From Phallusia mammillata (taxonomy: Eukaryota > Chordata > Ascidiacea > Phlebobranchia > Ascidiidae), in NCBI GenBank assembly GCA_003260075.1, contig QLIY01000685.1, positions 1 to 64,000 on the forward strand: 64,000 nucleotides of DNA, given 5' to 3'. The notes beneath the pieces were generated by a model. It saw only the letters and a program-made list of their open reading frames with translations. It was not told the DNA's origin and ran no database searches. The translations under genes were made by a program, and so were the position numbers. Each line of letters starts with the position of its first letter. Within the stretch, counting starts at the first letter, position 1. This document shows positions 33,501-53,029 of this stretch, in pieces.

Positions 33501-36500
33501 CTAAAATGTTTTTCGAAGCTGTACTAATTATGGGTCCCCTTCCCTGAAGGGGACACATATTGTTTTTGTCTATATTTTTTTTTTCTTTTTTTCTTTCTAA
33601 CGCAGATTTGTTCCCACGTTTTGGTCAAGAAACAATGGTTCAAACTTTTTCAATTTTATACACATTACAGATATTGGTCTAAAGATCGTCCATGTGAATT
33701 TTGACCCCGTATGACCCAGAGATTCACCCGCAGGCCCCCGAAACGTAAATGTGTCTAACGCTCGTTTGGTCAAGAAAGACACTGTAGGCAGAAGTACCAA
33801 GAGAGTAACTCACTGGTTTACGATAGCGGGAGGGCTCAGCTTGACGTCGGACAGACGTTTTACGAGACATCGTTTCAGTGATTGGAAATCAGCTGTTTTG
33901 CACAGCAATGCTATGTCGTTTTATTAAGTTATCACTCACATTTTTAGTTTTGGCGAAGGTTTTACACCTATGACGTGATTTAAGCCTAATAACCGTGCTT
34001 CGGTTTTGTATATGTCAAGAAAAACTTTGTTAATAAAAGTTAAGATGAAAAAATTAACTTGACTTTTTTGCCAAATAAATGTTTTTTTAAATGCTCGCTG
34101 TCAGGTTGGCCGCCGCATGATCACGGGTTACTTAAGGTCAACTAGTCGGTATTACAAACACAGCTCAGAACTTTCTTCATAACGTAGCGTTTTTTTAACA
34201 ATCAATTTAGGAGTCAATACTCAAGGCATGTATAAATTAGGCTTAACAGTATTGTTGCACACGAATGACGGCGTGCTATTGAAAACGGTGTCAAAAGGTC
34301 AAACAGTCGTTTGGCGTGTGCACCCTGAGAGGTTACTACAGGTCAATGGTACTCATTTTGCGAAACAAAGTTAAATGAAAAACAATTTGTTATGTATACA
34401 CTTGTAGCAAATTGCTTTTTAATTTAAAGTGTCTGTAACACAACTGTTACAGCTTTCTAAAAAAAATTGCCCGACCTTGGAGGACTATATCTGGGTTAAA
34501 GCAAGAGATTAGATTTAAGTCTTTGTTACGTTTTTTTAATGTTTTTGTAATTACATGAATAGTGCAAAAAGAATACGAACAATTTTTTTTATTGTTGGGT
34601 TAATGCTTTCTAAAAATTTGTCCTTTAAGAATGTAAAAATCACCGCAACATTTGTTTACCAGCAATCCGCACAAACACGCGTGTTGAGGACCCATCAGTT
34701 TTTGCTTTACAAAAACATCATATGTGTAGATCAAATGATGTGTATAGTAAATTGGTAAATATATAGAATATATAAAATGGAAGTATATCAGAAAGCCACT
34801 CTTCTAGTTTTAATCAATTAATTGGGTTGGTTAAGTTAGACACATTTCAGTTAAATTAGACACAATTTAGTTGGTTATCCTTTTATGACATATTTACTTA
34901 AATTTAACATATAAAGCCTAACACAAACATCAATCTGTGGAAAAAAATTAGGCCTTCTTAGGTGTACTAGCAAATTTGCTGTTTGTAACTGCTTTAAGAT
35001 GCACCAGATGCTATAAAAATACAGTTTTTGCAGTAAATCATAAATCAAACACACCAAAACTGGATAAGATGCTGTATTTGTCTGCACACAGGATGGGTTA
35101 AAGATCTCATGAAACTTGTCCTCCCTAAACAGTACAACGAATTCGGTTCAGCATGTTCAAATTGTCACATATTTTAACTTCTGCTATTGATATTGTAAAC
35201 AGTAAATCAAATTGCTGCCATCTGCCAAGTACAGTTGGTGGGAGTGTTGGCAGTTTAGTTTACATCGTATATTTTTATCCTTTAAAGCTGTTCGTTTTCC
35301 AATGAGGGGAACAGGTAAACATCGGTATTGAGATTGTAAATGTGTTTGACTTTGCATCTTGTGTTTGTTGATGTTTCACCACTGTCTGTATTGATTGTAC
35401 TACCAAGTACCAATGTGCTCGAATTTTTTACTCAATGTCCATTTTTATGTAGTTTTGCTGGTGTTTAGTAAATGTATATTTTGACAAATGCCCAACAGTG
35501 GTTCCTTGTCCACAACAAAGGTTACATTCACTTTTAGCCCAATAAAGATAAACGAATACCTTTATGTACTATAATAAGCCTGTGTAGAAGACATTAGTTA
35601 ACAGGTTCCTAGACATTTATCCATGTTCCCACTTTTTTGATTAATTGTAGGCTGATCACATAAACATAAGCTGGTGTATTGTATAAGTGCATGCTACCTA
35701 TCTTATTTTACAACATAACAAGAGGGGGACCCAACCAACCACCTTACAACAACCTACTCTATATGGCAGTGGTTATCAAACTTTTCAAGTATGCAGCACC
35801 TTAAACATTGTTACGCATGCTTGTATTTTGTCATCAGGTCCTAAAACCAGTGTTCCATACCGGAACGAAACCAAATAACGTTATTCATTCTGACCGAAAA
35901 TAAATTTATAACGCTATTTTTCAGTATTTCGGTTTTAACAAAAGAATATTTCTTTGTGGTCTTTACAACTATTAAGCGAAAAAGAAAAAAGTTCAACAAT
36001 TATTGTCGGTAGTTGTTACGTCACATAACATTTGTCAATGATGGTCAAACGGATATAAATTGTGGAGCTTCAATTTTTATTATAGTTCAACGGCGCGAAA
36101 TTTTCAGCAATTGTTTCATGATAAATGTCCAGAACGAAATACCGGAATAAAAAATAACAGTATTTCATTCCGTTCCGATATCTTAAATATTTTTTATTTC
36201 GGTATTTCATTCCGGTATTTGAGCCAAGAATTATTTATTTCGTTCCGGTATAACGTTCCATTCCGTTCCGGTATAAAACACTGCCTAAAACACGTGAAAT
36301 TTTTTGCACTATACAATAGCAAATATTTCATGCCACACTTGCAAATCTCTTACGGCACACAGTTTGAGAATCACTGCTATATGGTCTCAGCCCATACTGT
36401 GAAGCACAAACCAAAAATAGTTTAAGATTTTGATTGTAAAGTTATAGGCCAAGGTTTTGAATGGTGTGGACTATTTATTGATGTAACATGAATAAAGTTG

Positions 36501-37328
36501 ATTGTGAAAATAAAACAAACTTGATCTTGTTAAGTTCCTGGCGTGATGATGACACGTCTGGCAAGATCCAGGACAATTTCATCAAGCTCGGGTGATGGCG
36601 ATCACAAGAGGATCCGTACTCTTTCATCTGACTCCACAGGTATGTTGTTGCTGTTAATGACATCTCTTGCTTACTATCCCACAGCGATTTAGTCAGTATT
36701 GTGGCAGAATGAAGTTGATTAAAGTGATTAAATTCAGTTTGATAAAATGTTACTGGAAACTTTAGTATCCTTAATGATGAATTTGCAAAATCAGACAATC
36801 AGTTTTATAGATTGTACTGGCATGTATTCAGAAGTTCACTTATTCGATATGTACTACTGTGCTGTCAAACTGTTTTAGGGACATAAGGTTTTTTCAAATT
36901 TTTAGTCAGTTATGTAACCATTCAGGTCAGATCAGTTCAGTAAGTGGCACCAGTCTTATAATGCACTTATCACACATATCCAGTAAACCTATATTCATCC
37001 CGACGCGTTTGACCCAAAAAATCTGTCCGAATTAGGCGAAGATCCAGGTTAACTGATGTAGATTAGTTCAAGCCTTAGCACATTAAAATCATTTGTACCC
37101 CGAGTTTTGTCTGAATTAAGCGAAGATCCGAATCTGCTTTTACCGAGGTTTACTATATTCACCAACAATAGTATATAGAGTGTATATGTTCATCTTGGAT
37201 TTCTTACAGGAAAGCAGCAACAACCTTGTACAAGTAGTGTCAGTAGTCAATCAGGGCTGAACAGTAAAATAACGACTAAAAACGTAGTGAGTGCAGATTG
37301 CATAGTGGATTCCATGCAAAGATTGTGA
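27565..37328 (+). CDS. NDRG-family protein (N-myc downstream-regulated type)
   Basis: First exon 27565-27651 (starts MNLEEVSINMDKGHADSHPL) or 28403-28498 (starts MSFNYKQMLGNEAKEN). Common exons: 28747-28873, 29349-29469, 29586-29648, 29890-29950, 30186-30272, 30823-30879, 30955-31061, 31645-31807, 32481-32568, 35288-35314, 36535-36639, 37210-37328. About 403 or 406 residues. Family signatures are TFHDVGLN, YHIDAPGQEENASALPAG, CVGCGAGANVFIRFA (the nucleophile-elbow position of the non-catalytic alpha/beta-hydrolase fold), ILVGDLSPFVDDAVELNSRL and a C-terminal MTRLARSRTISSS. The last fits an RxRxxS site for AGC kinases such as SGK. NDRG proteins are cytosolic stress and differentiation factors. 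The subtype cannot be told. Confidence 0.92.
28403..28498 (+). CDS. Alternative first coding exon of NDRG
   Basis: Its ATG opens 32 codons and ends at a GT donor in phase 0, the same as the exon at 27565. Joining the upstream first exon to it through the nearby acceptor (CTCCTTTAAG at about 28390) would meet a stop after seven codons, so the two exons look mutually exclusive. Confidence 0.6.
31248..31519. mobile_element. hAT-like MITE
   Basis: Left end CAGTGATTTCCAATG, right end AGTTGGAAACCACTG. It shares interior wording with 7679-7933 (TCTCCCTAA, TTTTATCAACTT). No convincing target duplication. Intronic in NDRG. Confidence 0.65.
33526..34807 (+). mobile_element. Helentron-like element, copy 3
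   Basis: It starts AATTATGGGTCCCC with the same perfect 9-bp stem (GTCCCCTTC/GAAGGGGAC). Near the end AGGACCCATCA is followed by a stem-loop GTTTTTGCTTTACAAAAAC, whose stem differs in sequence from copies 1 and 2 but is kept by paired changes. It ends ACTCTTCTAG. The interior differs (AACGCAGATTTGTTCCCACG unit, as in 55198-55745). In the longest NDRG intron. Confidence 0.75.
35767..36376. mobile_element. hAT-type MITE, outer element of a nest
   Basis: Termini are CAGTGGTTATCAAACTTTT and CAGTTTGAGAATCACTG. CTATATGG is exact on both sides (35759-35766, 36377-36384). It carries the second MITE at 35848-36283. Intronic in NDRG. Confidence 0.92.
35848..36283. mobile_element. hAT-type MITE nested inside another
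   Basis: Termini are CAGTGTTCCATACCGGAACG and TTCCGGTATAAAACACTG. CCTAAAAC is exact on both sides (35840-35847, 36284-36291). The interior is rich in ATTCCGTTCCGGTAT. It inserted after the outer element. Confidence 0.92.
36979..37157. mobile_element. Short TIR element (AAACCTCGGTA), second copy
   Basis: The ends CAGTAAACCTATAT and TACCGAGGTTTACTATA are inverted, and the body resembles 6196-6360. Intronic in NDRG. Confidence 0.55.
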
Positions 37329-38785
37329 GCACAGGTATAAAGTTTATAGTCATTTGCATAGATTCTGGTTCATCTAAAAACAATGTTTTCAAGAAATAGT
37401 AGTTTTCAATATGATGTTAACTAGAATAATAGGCATTTGTGTTAAAATGTGCTCTAATAAATTTGTATTTTTGTTTATTCATTTCAACTCAGTATCAAAC
37501 CTAACTTCCACCCTTTTGGCTGAATGTTCGCTTTACTTAATTTCAACTTTTTAGGTGCTTCTCCAACACATCAGCCTATCAATGGCGAAAAACCATTGGC
37601 TCAAACTGACAAGACACACCTGGTTTCTGAAGCTGTCTGCTAAATGTTTTGACCTTAAGGGTAACCCCTCCAATATGTGACTGCCTTGGTTGTTTTATGC
37701 GTATATCCTGTACGATCGCTATAGCTACCTGGTCCCCCAGATATGTGTTTGTGTAGATACATGTTTGTTGCAAATACTGGTAGTATAGTGCTGTAATTGA
37801 CATGGAATAAATGACAGCCGAATGTGATTTTCTCATCATAAGCCCTGCAAAGCATGACCTTGCATACTTAGACTTGCAAAACAGGCTAGGCTGTGATAGA
37901 ACATTTCGAAATTCACATAAACATTTTACATCTCATATAAATTGTCTATCCTATATTTCGATCATTGCTCCTACCAAGAAGAAACAACAAGTACAAGGTT
38001 ACACTGTACACAGTCATTTCATTCTGCAAATATGTACCCATAATAAGTTTCCTGAAAGTTCTATGGCTCGCAGTTGGTGTTTTTTCAGTGATTGCTTCCA
38101 TAATTAGTTGCTATCAGCGCAAGTAATTTCTGTGATGTTGTGTTTTTTTTGCTTTTTGTTTTGTTTCTTTTTAGTTTTGAAAGGTTGTGCGACTTGACAT
38201 TGTAGAAAGGGGACAGTTTAAATATTTCCAATACTTGTAGCAAGTAAACATTTTGGTGGCAGGGTGAATGACAAAACAGAAATGGCTGATGCATGATATT
38301 TGTGGTTCGGTAGCTTTGTTTTTTATGGGATATATGGCCATGTCAATGGATTTACCAAAGTTGGAAAATGCCAGCCATGTTTCCATTGCCTTTTAACACT
38401 AATTATCCTGTATGCAAGTGCCCCTGAGCAAATCAAAAAAGCTTGCTATCCTCTGTAAATGACAAAGTGAACATGCTACAAAATGCATTGACTGTAAATT
38501 GCTGGTAACGTCCATGAATTATCACCACATATGTGTAGATCTGTATTTACGTTCCGACCTTATTTCGTACATGAAACTGCTCGTAGTCATATGTCACCTG
38601 TACAAATAAAATGCAAGTTTGGGTTGCACGGATTTGACCCCATATTGAAAGCTGATTTGAAAAGTTTTTATTGTGAAGCCAAACGTTGAAGTAATATTTG
38701 ATGCCCTGCTTTTAGAAGGTAAGTAATGCTACTATAAAGTTTCATTACTCTGAATAAACAGATCCATTGAATCCTTTGTTTAAAA
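37329..38785. other. NDRG 3' flank / UTR
   Basis: No coding region recognised. AATAAA at 38605-38610 is a plausible poly(A) signal for NDRG, which would imply a long 3' UTR of about 1.3 kb. Confidence 0.4.
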
Positions 38786-38865
38786 CTGTGGTTCTCAACC
38801 TTTCGTAGGCCCCCTTAAAAATGTAAATGGCAATCTCGTGTTGGAATTTGGTACTAATTATGACT

Positions 38866-38938
<73 letters not shown>

Positions 38939-39115
38939 GAATCCGTAATCTTGAAAAACCTCAATATAGACAAATAGTATGTGAAATAGACAATTAAATT
39001 AGGGAATAAAGTTAAAAAGAAAATGGCTTTTAGTGGGTGTTTCTGGCAAACCTACACCCATGGCCTCCCGGAACACAGCCCCCTGGGAGGCCATGGGCCC
39101 TGGGCCCTGGTTTAG
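38786..39115. mobile_element. hAT-type MITE remnant (GTGGCCCC family)
   Basis: The left end CTGTGGTTCTCAACC is intact and the right end GGGCCCTGGTTTAGAAGG is degenerate. It aligns with 3838-4215. A 69-C run (38868-38936) replaces about 28 bp that the other copy keeps (starting GCTTTAAACAGGTCG). Confidence 0.75.
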
Positions 39116-39721
39116 AAGGTCCATACTTTCCAAAAGTAAACAGTGAAAAACTTGGTTCAAAGATTTTTCTGATGTTTATTATTGTATGAGCGAAAACAAG
39201 TAACACGTGCACACAAAAAGCCGTCAAAAAAAACAAATTGTATTTACAATCAGAACAAATCATTTTCCACATTGTTAAAGTGAATGGGCAGACAGTGGAT
39301 AACGTGATAATTAGTGTTTGTGCTTTGGCAAAGATCAACATGATGTTGTAGACATGAATATCAGAAAACATGTTTTGTAAATTATTTTCACTTAGCAACA
39401 AGATTTCAGAAACTCATCTAGTTTGTGATTTATAAATCTGTCTTTATTCAAAAGCACAATGATATTACAGCTAAAAATGTAACACCCACAGTAAGCTGTG
39501 TTAATATATAGATGACACTATCCAAAAAGAGAAAAAAAACCTCATGTGTTTGCATGACTAATGATTGGCTGTAAAATTAGTTACTTGACACCTTGCTTGA
39601 TGAAACAAAATATAAAACAAGTTGGCGCTTATTTACCCCGTGCATCTCTGGCCAGGAATTTATAAGATATGGAAAGGATAAAAACTTTTCACTTCGCAAT
39701 TGGAACAATGAAACTTTACAT
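39116..39721. other. Spacer between convergent NDRG and AMPK genes
   Basis: AT-rich, no gene seen. TTTATT at 39443-39448 could be the reverse-strand poly(A) signal of the AMPK gene. Confidence 0.35.
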
Positions 39722-40036
39722 CAGTGGTTCTCAATTCGTTTCAGGCTTTGGCCTTCAAGTTCAATTAAATGAATAATGTGGACCAGTCTATTGTTAAGTA
39801 TGGATAAAGAAGGCCACAAACATATTGGCTTGCAATATATTTCTTCACTACCCAATTTCAAGGAGTGATATCAAACAATTGACAGCTAACAATAAACGGC
39901 CAATAACTTTAATAAGGTTTTTTGTACTGAATATTTAATAAACTATATGCAACTACTTCCAGTTTACGACCAAATATAATTAACGCCCTGTGGACCACCC
40001 AAAAAGTAGCCAGGCATCACCAGTTGAGAACCACTG
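39722..40036. mobile_element. hAT-type MITE with exact target duplication
   Basis: Termini are CAGTGGTTCTCAATTCG and CACCAGTTGAGAACCACTG. CTTTACAT is exact on both sides (39714-39721, 40037-40044). Related to 19014-19323. It may lie inside the AMPK 3' UTR. Confidence 0.95.
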
Positions 40037-40298
40037 CTTTACATCAATGCAATATAACCCACAACAAAAAGTATTGCTGTCGAAATAATTTTATATCTGT
40101 AACTTGTGATCATCAGAAACTTTGGAAAAAGGGGCAAAAAAGTTTAAACATTCATGGTTGATCTTTTTTTGTAAAATTCCTCAATAAAACTACATGCATT
40201 ATTTAAGCAAAACATTTTGAGCATTAAAAAGGATTCAAACAACATGTTCACTAAATATTGAACCGCACAGCGTAAAATAAAACAACAAAACATCCGGC

Positions 40299-47727
<7,429 letters not shown>

Positions 47728-49957
47728 ATGGAGAATACTATGAACACAAGTCATAATGAAACCAAACCTACATCACCTAAGCTGAGTGGATTGTCGATTG
47801 GCCAAGTTTTCACTTCTGCAACAACTATTCCTCTCATTGATGCCAGAAGTGGAGAAATTACGCATTCTGTAAAGGAATCATATCACTGCCCGCAGTGCAG
47901 CTTCAGTACTGCATGGAAAAGCAGTCTTTCGATTCATTTGAAAACCCACACTGGTAAAGTACATGCTAAATCACCATTTAATTTGTTTGTGCTGAATTTT
48001 TGATATATTTATTTTCCTTCAGATGAAAGGCCATGGCAATGTGCTTTGTGCAACAAACACTTTAAGCTGAAACATCATCTCAAACATCACATTTTAACAC
48101 ACTCAACAAGCAAGCCATTTAAATGCAACCTTTGTAACTACAAGTAAGTCAACTGGGTCACCTTTCTTCTGCATAACATGTGTTTGTAGTGGTACATAAA
48201 AAACTTTGTGGATTACCTGTATGATTATATTTAGACTATTATAATATCACTGACATATAGTGTAATGTAACAGATTTAAGACCTCTTTCATGGTAAAATG
48301 TTTTATTGAAGTTGTAAGTCCTTAAAATTCCATAGTCAATAGTCCAACATTCTAACAACTCATTTAAAACACTTGGGGGCCAAAGCCCATACCACAATCC
48401 TAAACTGGTGCAAAAACATAATCAATCGTATGTATTCATGGCATTTTACAATACGGCACTCACACCCTACACGAAATTGTAACTCAGTTTTTTGTTGGAA
48501 ACAATATTATTATGTGACAATTCCTTTTAGTTAGAAATATGGTAATTGTAATTAACAGGAACATTTGCTAAACTCATAATATGTATAGGTTTTAGATTTA
48601 TAAACTTCAACAACAAATATGATTTTGTGATGTTCTATATTTTTAGGGTGCATCTAAAATATACAGGGTCGCTTGGTGCACCGCTTGGATCGCTTGGTGC
48701 ACCGCTTGGTGCACCTTTATACAACTTGGTGCACCTTTATACAACCAGGTGTGCCTTTATATCGCTTGGTGCACCTCAATATCGCTTGGTGTACCCTTAT
48801 ATCGCTTGGTGCACCTTAATATCACTTTTGGTGCTTATATAGGTGCACCAAGCGATATAAAGGTGCACCAAGCAGTGCACCAAGCGATCCAAGCGGTGCA
48901 CCAAGCAATCCAAGCGGTGCACCAAGCGATCAAAGTGATCCAAGCGATCCTGTATATTTTGGATGCACCGGTATTTTTACCTTCAAAACTACGTGACAAA
49001 ATATGAATCTGAATTTGTTGTGCTAAATATTTTTTTGAATTACAATATTGTTGGTAAAAAATATAATTAACATGTTCTCAACACAGGACCGCTGATAATC
49101 GCAACATGCAAAAACACAAGTACAATAAACACAGGATCACACTAAAGCGTCGTGGTGGTGAAAAACTGACTTTGCCAACTATGGTACCTGGTAGCCATGC
49201 TGACTATGATGCTGTAAACCCTTTCACCGAGCAGGGAATAAACTCATCTCAATCAGTAACGAGCACACCACTAAGTACACCCAGTTTTCAAGGGTCAATC
49301 GCATCACCTATTTTTCAATCTCCAACATCTTTTAACATAGCTTCCACGAGCCAAACACCCTGGCCGCAAAAAAGTCCTGACAACTATCTTCAGCAGAACA
49401 CAGTACTTCTAGGCCAAAATCCACTGGAATCCAGACAAACTGATACCTCCAACAGTCTGTTCCGTGTCATGCTTGGACATGACAATGCCAGTGATGCCCT
49501 AAGAATGTCATCTCCTTTAAATGTTTCAATCATTAAAGAAGGGTTAGCAGAAGCTCGGGAAAAGCGGAAATCGTTGAATTCTGAAAGATCATTCGATATG
49601 TCTCAATCTGGAAAAATCCCTGACAGTCCAAGTCAATCTTCAATGTCTGCAGAGACAGGAACTTCCAATATTTGCAACCGCCAAAAATACAGTACTGTTG
49701 AAAGTGATGCTAGTGATACACCAGTCTCACCACCAGAGAAGTCAAAGGAGCCGGTCACAAAATCCCAAGAACCGACTGCATCAAACTGTTGGAAATGCAA
49801 ACATTGCCAAATCATATTCCCTGACAAAATAATGTATGGTTTACACATGGGTTGTCATTCAGTGACAAATGAATACCAGTGTAACATTTGTGGGGCAATA
49901 TGTCTTGACAAACATGACTTTATGTTTCATTTCACAATAGGTAAGCACCAAAACTAA
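47728..49957 (+). CDS. Ikaros-family zinc-finger transcription factor, gene 1
   Basis: Exons 47728-47953, 48023-48143 and 49087-49957 give 405 residues. Three N-terminal C2H2 fingers: YHCPQCSFSTAWKSSLSIH, WQCALCNKHFKLKHHLKHH, FKCNLCNYKTADNRNMQKH. A Ser/Thr/Pro-rich middle follows, then a C-terminal pair CKHCQIIFPDKIMYGLHMGC and YQCNICGAICLDKHDFMFH. The 3+2 layout and the MYGLHMGCH signature are those of the Ikaros family (dimerising C-terminal fingers), nearest by layout to the Pegasus/IKZF5 type. Such proteins bind DNA in the nucleus and, in vertebrates, direct haematopoietic fate. The second intron holds a MULE-like insertion. The assignment to a single IKZF subtype is not safe. Confidence 0.88.
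48647..48969. mobile_element. Non-autonomous MULE-like palindromic element
   Basis: It starts GGTGCATCTAAAATATACAG and ends with the inverse (CTGTATATTTTGGATGCACC). Both arms consist of repeats of CGCTTGGTGCACCTTTATAT, so the whole 323 bp is nearly a palindrome. TATTTTTA lies next to both ends (48638-48645, 48972-48979), offset by one or two bases. It shares termini with 57734-59365. In intron 2 of the Ikaros-like gene. Confidence 0.8.
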
Positions 49958-51044
49958 GTTTGTGTTTTGCTTAAGACTTATGTACAAAACAGAATAGCAA
50001 ACAATGCTATACACTGCACAAAAGAGTGACATTGCATTTCTTGTATGATTGAACTGATTTTACCTACTTAAAATGCTCAAAAATAATGTTTAACACTTTT
50101 GCTTTGCCAAATGTCAATTTTCCGATCAACAAGGATATTGATCTAAATCGTATCAGGCAACATTTTCTGTATTCATGTTGTGTCTGTGTTTCAATAAGAG
50201 TAATTTGACCTTTATTTCCACATTCACTGCCACAATGGTTGTGTCTTGTAACCATCGTGTGCCTTTTGTATGTCCTTACAAATGGAGTACTGTTTTTTGG
50301 TTTTGGAAATGACTTCTAGTTCTACCATTCAAGATCTTGGTAGCATCATCCTAAATGATGATCATGAATTATATCTGGCCTACTATGTATTTCTAGGGTA
50401 GAACACTCTTCAATGAAATTATTTTATGGTCTGTAATATGTAGTGAAAATGTGAAACTGCTCTTACCTTTTTTGTTGCTAGCCATAGTATTGTTCATTTA
50501 TTGAAGTATTAAATGTGTACAGTATTAACTTTGCCTGTGATAAAAATTAACGCTGTACATGTCATACTATTTGCAACTTGGGCAATGGTTTATTTCTCGA
50601 TACAATAGCACTTTTACCAACTTCGTTCCAGTTTTAAAAGTTTGCAAAGGTACACAGACAGAAACAACTTTCCATTCTGCCATAGCCATATGATTCTGTC
50701 ACGGATTATTCCATCTGTCTTTCCTACTCTTTTTGGAAGCGAAGTTTTACTTACCAAAATCATGACAGGTAATGTCTTCTTGTTTGTTTTTTCCAAAACG
50801 ATCCGATACTGATTTCGTACAATTTAGGCGAAAATCGAATATTTGGTCGAAGAATCTTTACCGGTAATGAAATGGATCCTAGAAAATTTATTTCACTGCA
50901 TGCCTTGGAAAGAAGTGTTTGTCGTTATGGCAACGTAGACATCGTTTGCAATATTTTGAAGTTTTACGTAGTTCATGACTTTTTGGATGAAACAGTCAGT
51001 TTTCATATCATACGTTGCCAATGCACCAGCCGTGTACGCTACAG
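49958..51044. other. Intergenic, no gene seen
   Basis: 3' flank of the first Ikaros-like gene. Short frames only; none shows a domain. No TE terminus seen until 51045. Confidence 0.4.
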
Positions 51045-51242
51045 CAGTAGTTCTCAAACTGTGCGTGGTTTCAATTTTCCAAGGGCGTCGCAAAATAGTT
51101 CTGTTTCGTGGCTTTTTGTTGTTGTATCAATAATCACAACTTTAATAATAATTTTCCCCAATAACCTTTATTTGCTAGTGCGTCGCAAGTCCACAAAACT
51201 TTTCCAGAGGCGTCGCAACAAAAAAAAGTTTGAGAACCACTG
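51045..51242. mobile_element. hAT-type MITE with exact target duplication
   Basis: Termini are CAGTAGTTCTCAAACTG and AGTTTGAGAACCACTG. CGCTACAG is exact on both sides (51037-51044, 51243-51250). The interior carries GGGCGTCGCAA and GGCGTCGCAAC. Confidence 0.93.
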
Positions 51243-51599
51243 CGCTACAGAAATGTGTTTAGCAAAACACACATACTGAAGCGCGCATGTTGCAACTGAA
51301 GTGTGTTGTACGTGGTGGCAATTTTCAGCAAATGATCTTTTTGAGGTGGTGATAAACACCGTTATGTGTGCGTAAAGTGAGAATAAGCCCCATACAAGGT
51401 CAAATAAGAACAGATTATGGCAAATACTTCAATCCCACCCTGATTAGCTCTAACCATCGGTGCTTTCGAAAGTCCGTAATTTTGGCATGAAATATGTTTA
51501 TGTCCATTAAAACTGCCTGCTATGTGATAACATGTTGCATTTTGTGCAACCTAGGACAATTTGGTACACAAAAAGTGCCAACTTTGACGTTAACGCGGT

Positions 51600-52565
51600 C
51601 ATCATCATAGCTTGTCACGCCAGTGCTGGAGCCAGGTGAGGGCCTCTTCCGTGATGTCCCTTAAAGATTGGTCAGAGCATGCTGGGCCAAGAGGGCAGCG
51701 GGATAATATATGGTCCATCGTTTGAGTTTCTAGGCCACATTCACAATATGCATCTTGCTCGAAGCCCCATTTGTGGAGGTTTGCTTTGGTGCGCCCAACA
51801 CGGCAGCGAGCCCTATTTAGGGAGCACCAGTCCATTCTTGTCAAGGTAGGTTTCTTTTGGAGTGATTCCGAAGGGTCTGGAATGGCGGGGTATTGAGCTA
51901 GGTCAACTTTGCTTGTCCATTTTTCTAATCTAGCGGCTGCTGCATTGTTGTGTTCCAGAGTGGGGATTCTGATAAAGCTCTTTCGGGATTTCAGTCTCGA
52001 TTGAACAGTCTCGTGGTTGTACAAAAGGATGTCGGGTATCCAAGGACTGTTTGCGGCGTTCTTTCCTTGTGGCAATGTCTCTACGGATGTGTGGAGGGGC
52101 GATTGTAGCCATGCAATTGAGGGTGCTGAGTGGTGTTGCGTGGAGGGTACCGGTAATAACCCTGCATGTCCGGTTGAGCTCTGTGTCGATGGTCCTTGTG
52201 TGGCAAGATCGAGCCCACACTGGTGCACAGTATTCAGCAGTTGAATAACATATAGCTACAGCTGCTTGTTTCAAGGTGTGTTGGTCCGCTCCCCATGTCG
52301 AGTTAGCGAGCTTCCGCAGTAGGTTATTACGGGCAGCTATCTTCTTTTTCAATTTCTCCAGGTGCACTTTGTAAGAAAGTGTCCTGTCCAAAGTGACTCC
52401 GAGATAGACTGGGTGGGGAGTGTATTGTAGATTGGTGCTGCCCCATCGGATGTGGAGTTTGTGGCTGGCTTTATGATTATCGAGATGGAAGCAAGATACT
52501 TGCGTTTTGGATGGATTGGCATTTAGATACCATTTTTGGTAATAGGCAGAGTCATTCACTGCGGT
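51600..52565 (-). pseudogene. 5'-truncated LINE (non-LTR) reverse transcriptase fragment
   Basis: Two overlapping minus-strand frames (52559-51930, then 52228-51605) encode the C-terminal part of a LINE polyprotein. Recognisable parts are YLGVTLDRTLSYKVHLEKL, AEYCAPVWARS, IAPPHIRR and a terminal cysteine/histidine cluster (CECGLETQTMDHILSRCPL). A frameshift near 52000-52030 moves the reading from one frame to the other. The catalytic YxDD region is absent, so the copy is 5'-truncated. The 3' end runs into CTATGATGATGA, a short tail. The clade is not certain; the sequence style is jockey/CR1-like. Confidence 0.88.
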
Positions 52566-53029
52566 GCATCGGTGTTTGCAATGTAAAGCCAGTACATGTA
52601 ATACAGCCTAGTACATGGGTTAAATTGTTTAGATGCATAAAATATGCTTTCTGATGCTGTTTCCGTAAAATTTTTCATTTTTTTTTTTTCATTTCTGATA
52701 TCAAGTTTTAAAAAAAAACTTTTCAAAAAACAGCATTTCAGATATTAAGTTTCACACAAACATTTTTTAAATATATATATACCATTTTTTATTTAAAAAT
52801 GAAATGCTAACAATAGCATTAAATAGACCATGCCTCAATATCAACAGATGGAAATTACTTCTATAAAAAAACAATAAACAAAATATTGTAAAATTGATGA
52901 AAACCAGTGAATCAAAATATTGGCCAACAACAAAATGACTTTTTGGTAAGAGAAACAAAGACATATGTAAGGCAATCTGATAGAATTTCAAAACCTTTTG
53001 TGTTTCTATGGACAGATTGCAATGCAGTA

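Noticed and set aside
38868-38936. True 69-bp poly-C tract as a structural DNA element
   Set aside because: The related MITE at 3838-4215 has ordinary sequence at this point, so the run is probably an artefact.
48655-48966. Regular short repeats that could suggest a CRISPR-like array
   Set aside because: The units are inverted about a centre, have no unique spacers and lie between transposon termini in an animal intron.
48627-49006. Repetitive frame rich in LGAPLYRLVHLY-type peptides
   Set aside because: It is the 20-bp TIR subrepeat of the MULE-like element read in one frame; the same peptides appear at 57760-58094 from the relative.
50872-51279. 135-codon frame on the plus strand
   Set aside because: Its second half runs through a hAT MITE and no domain is seen in the first half.
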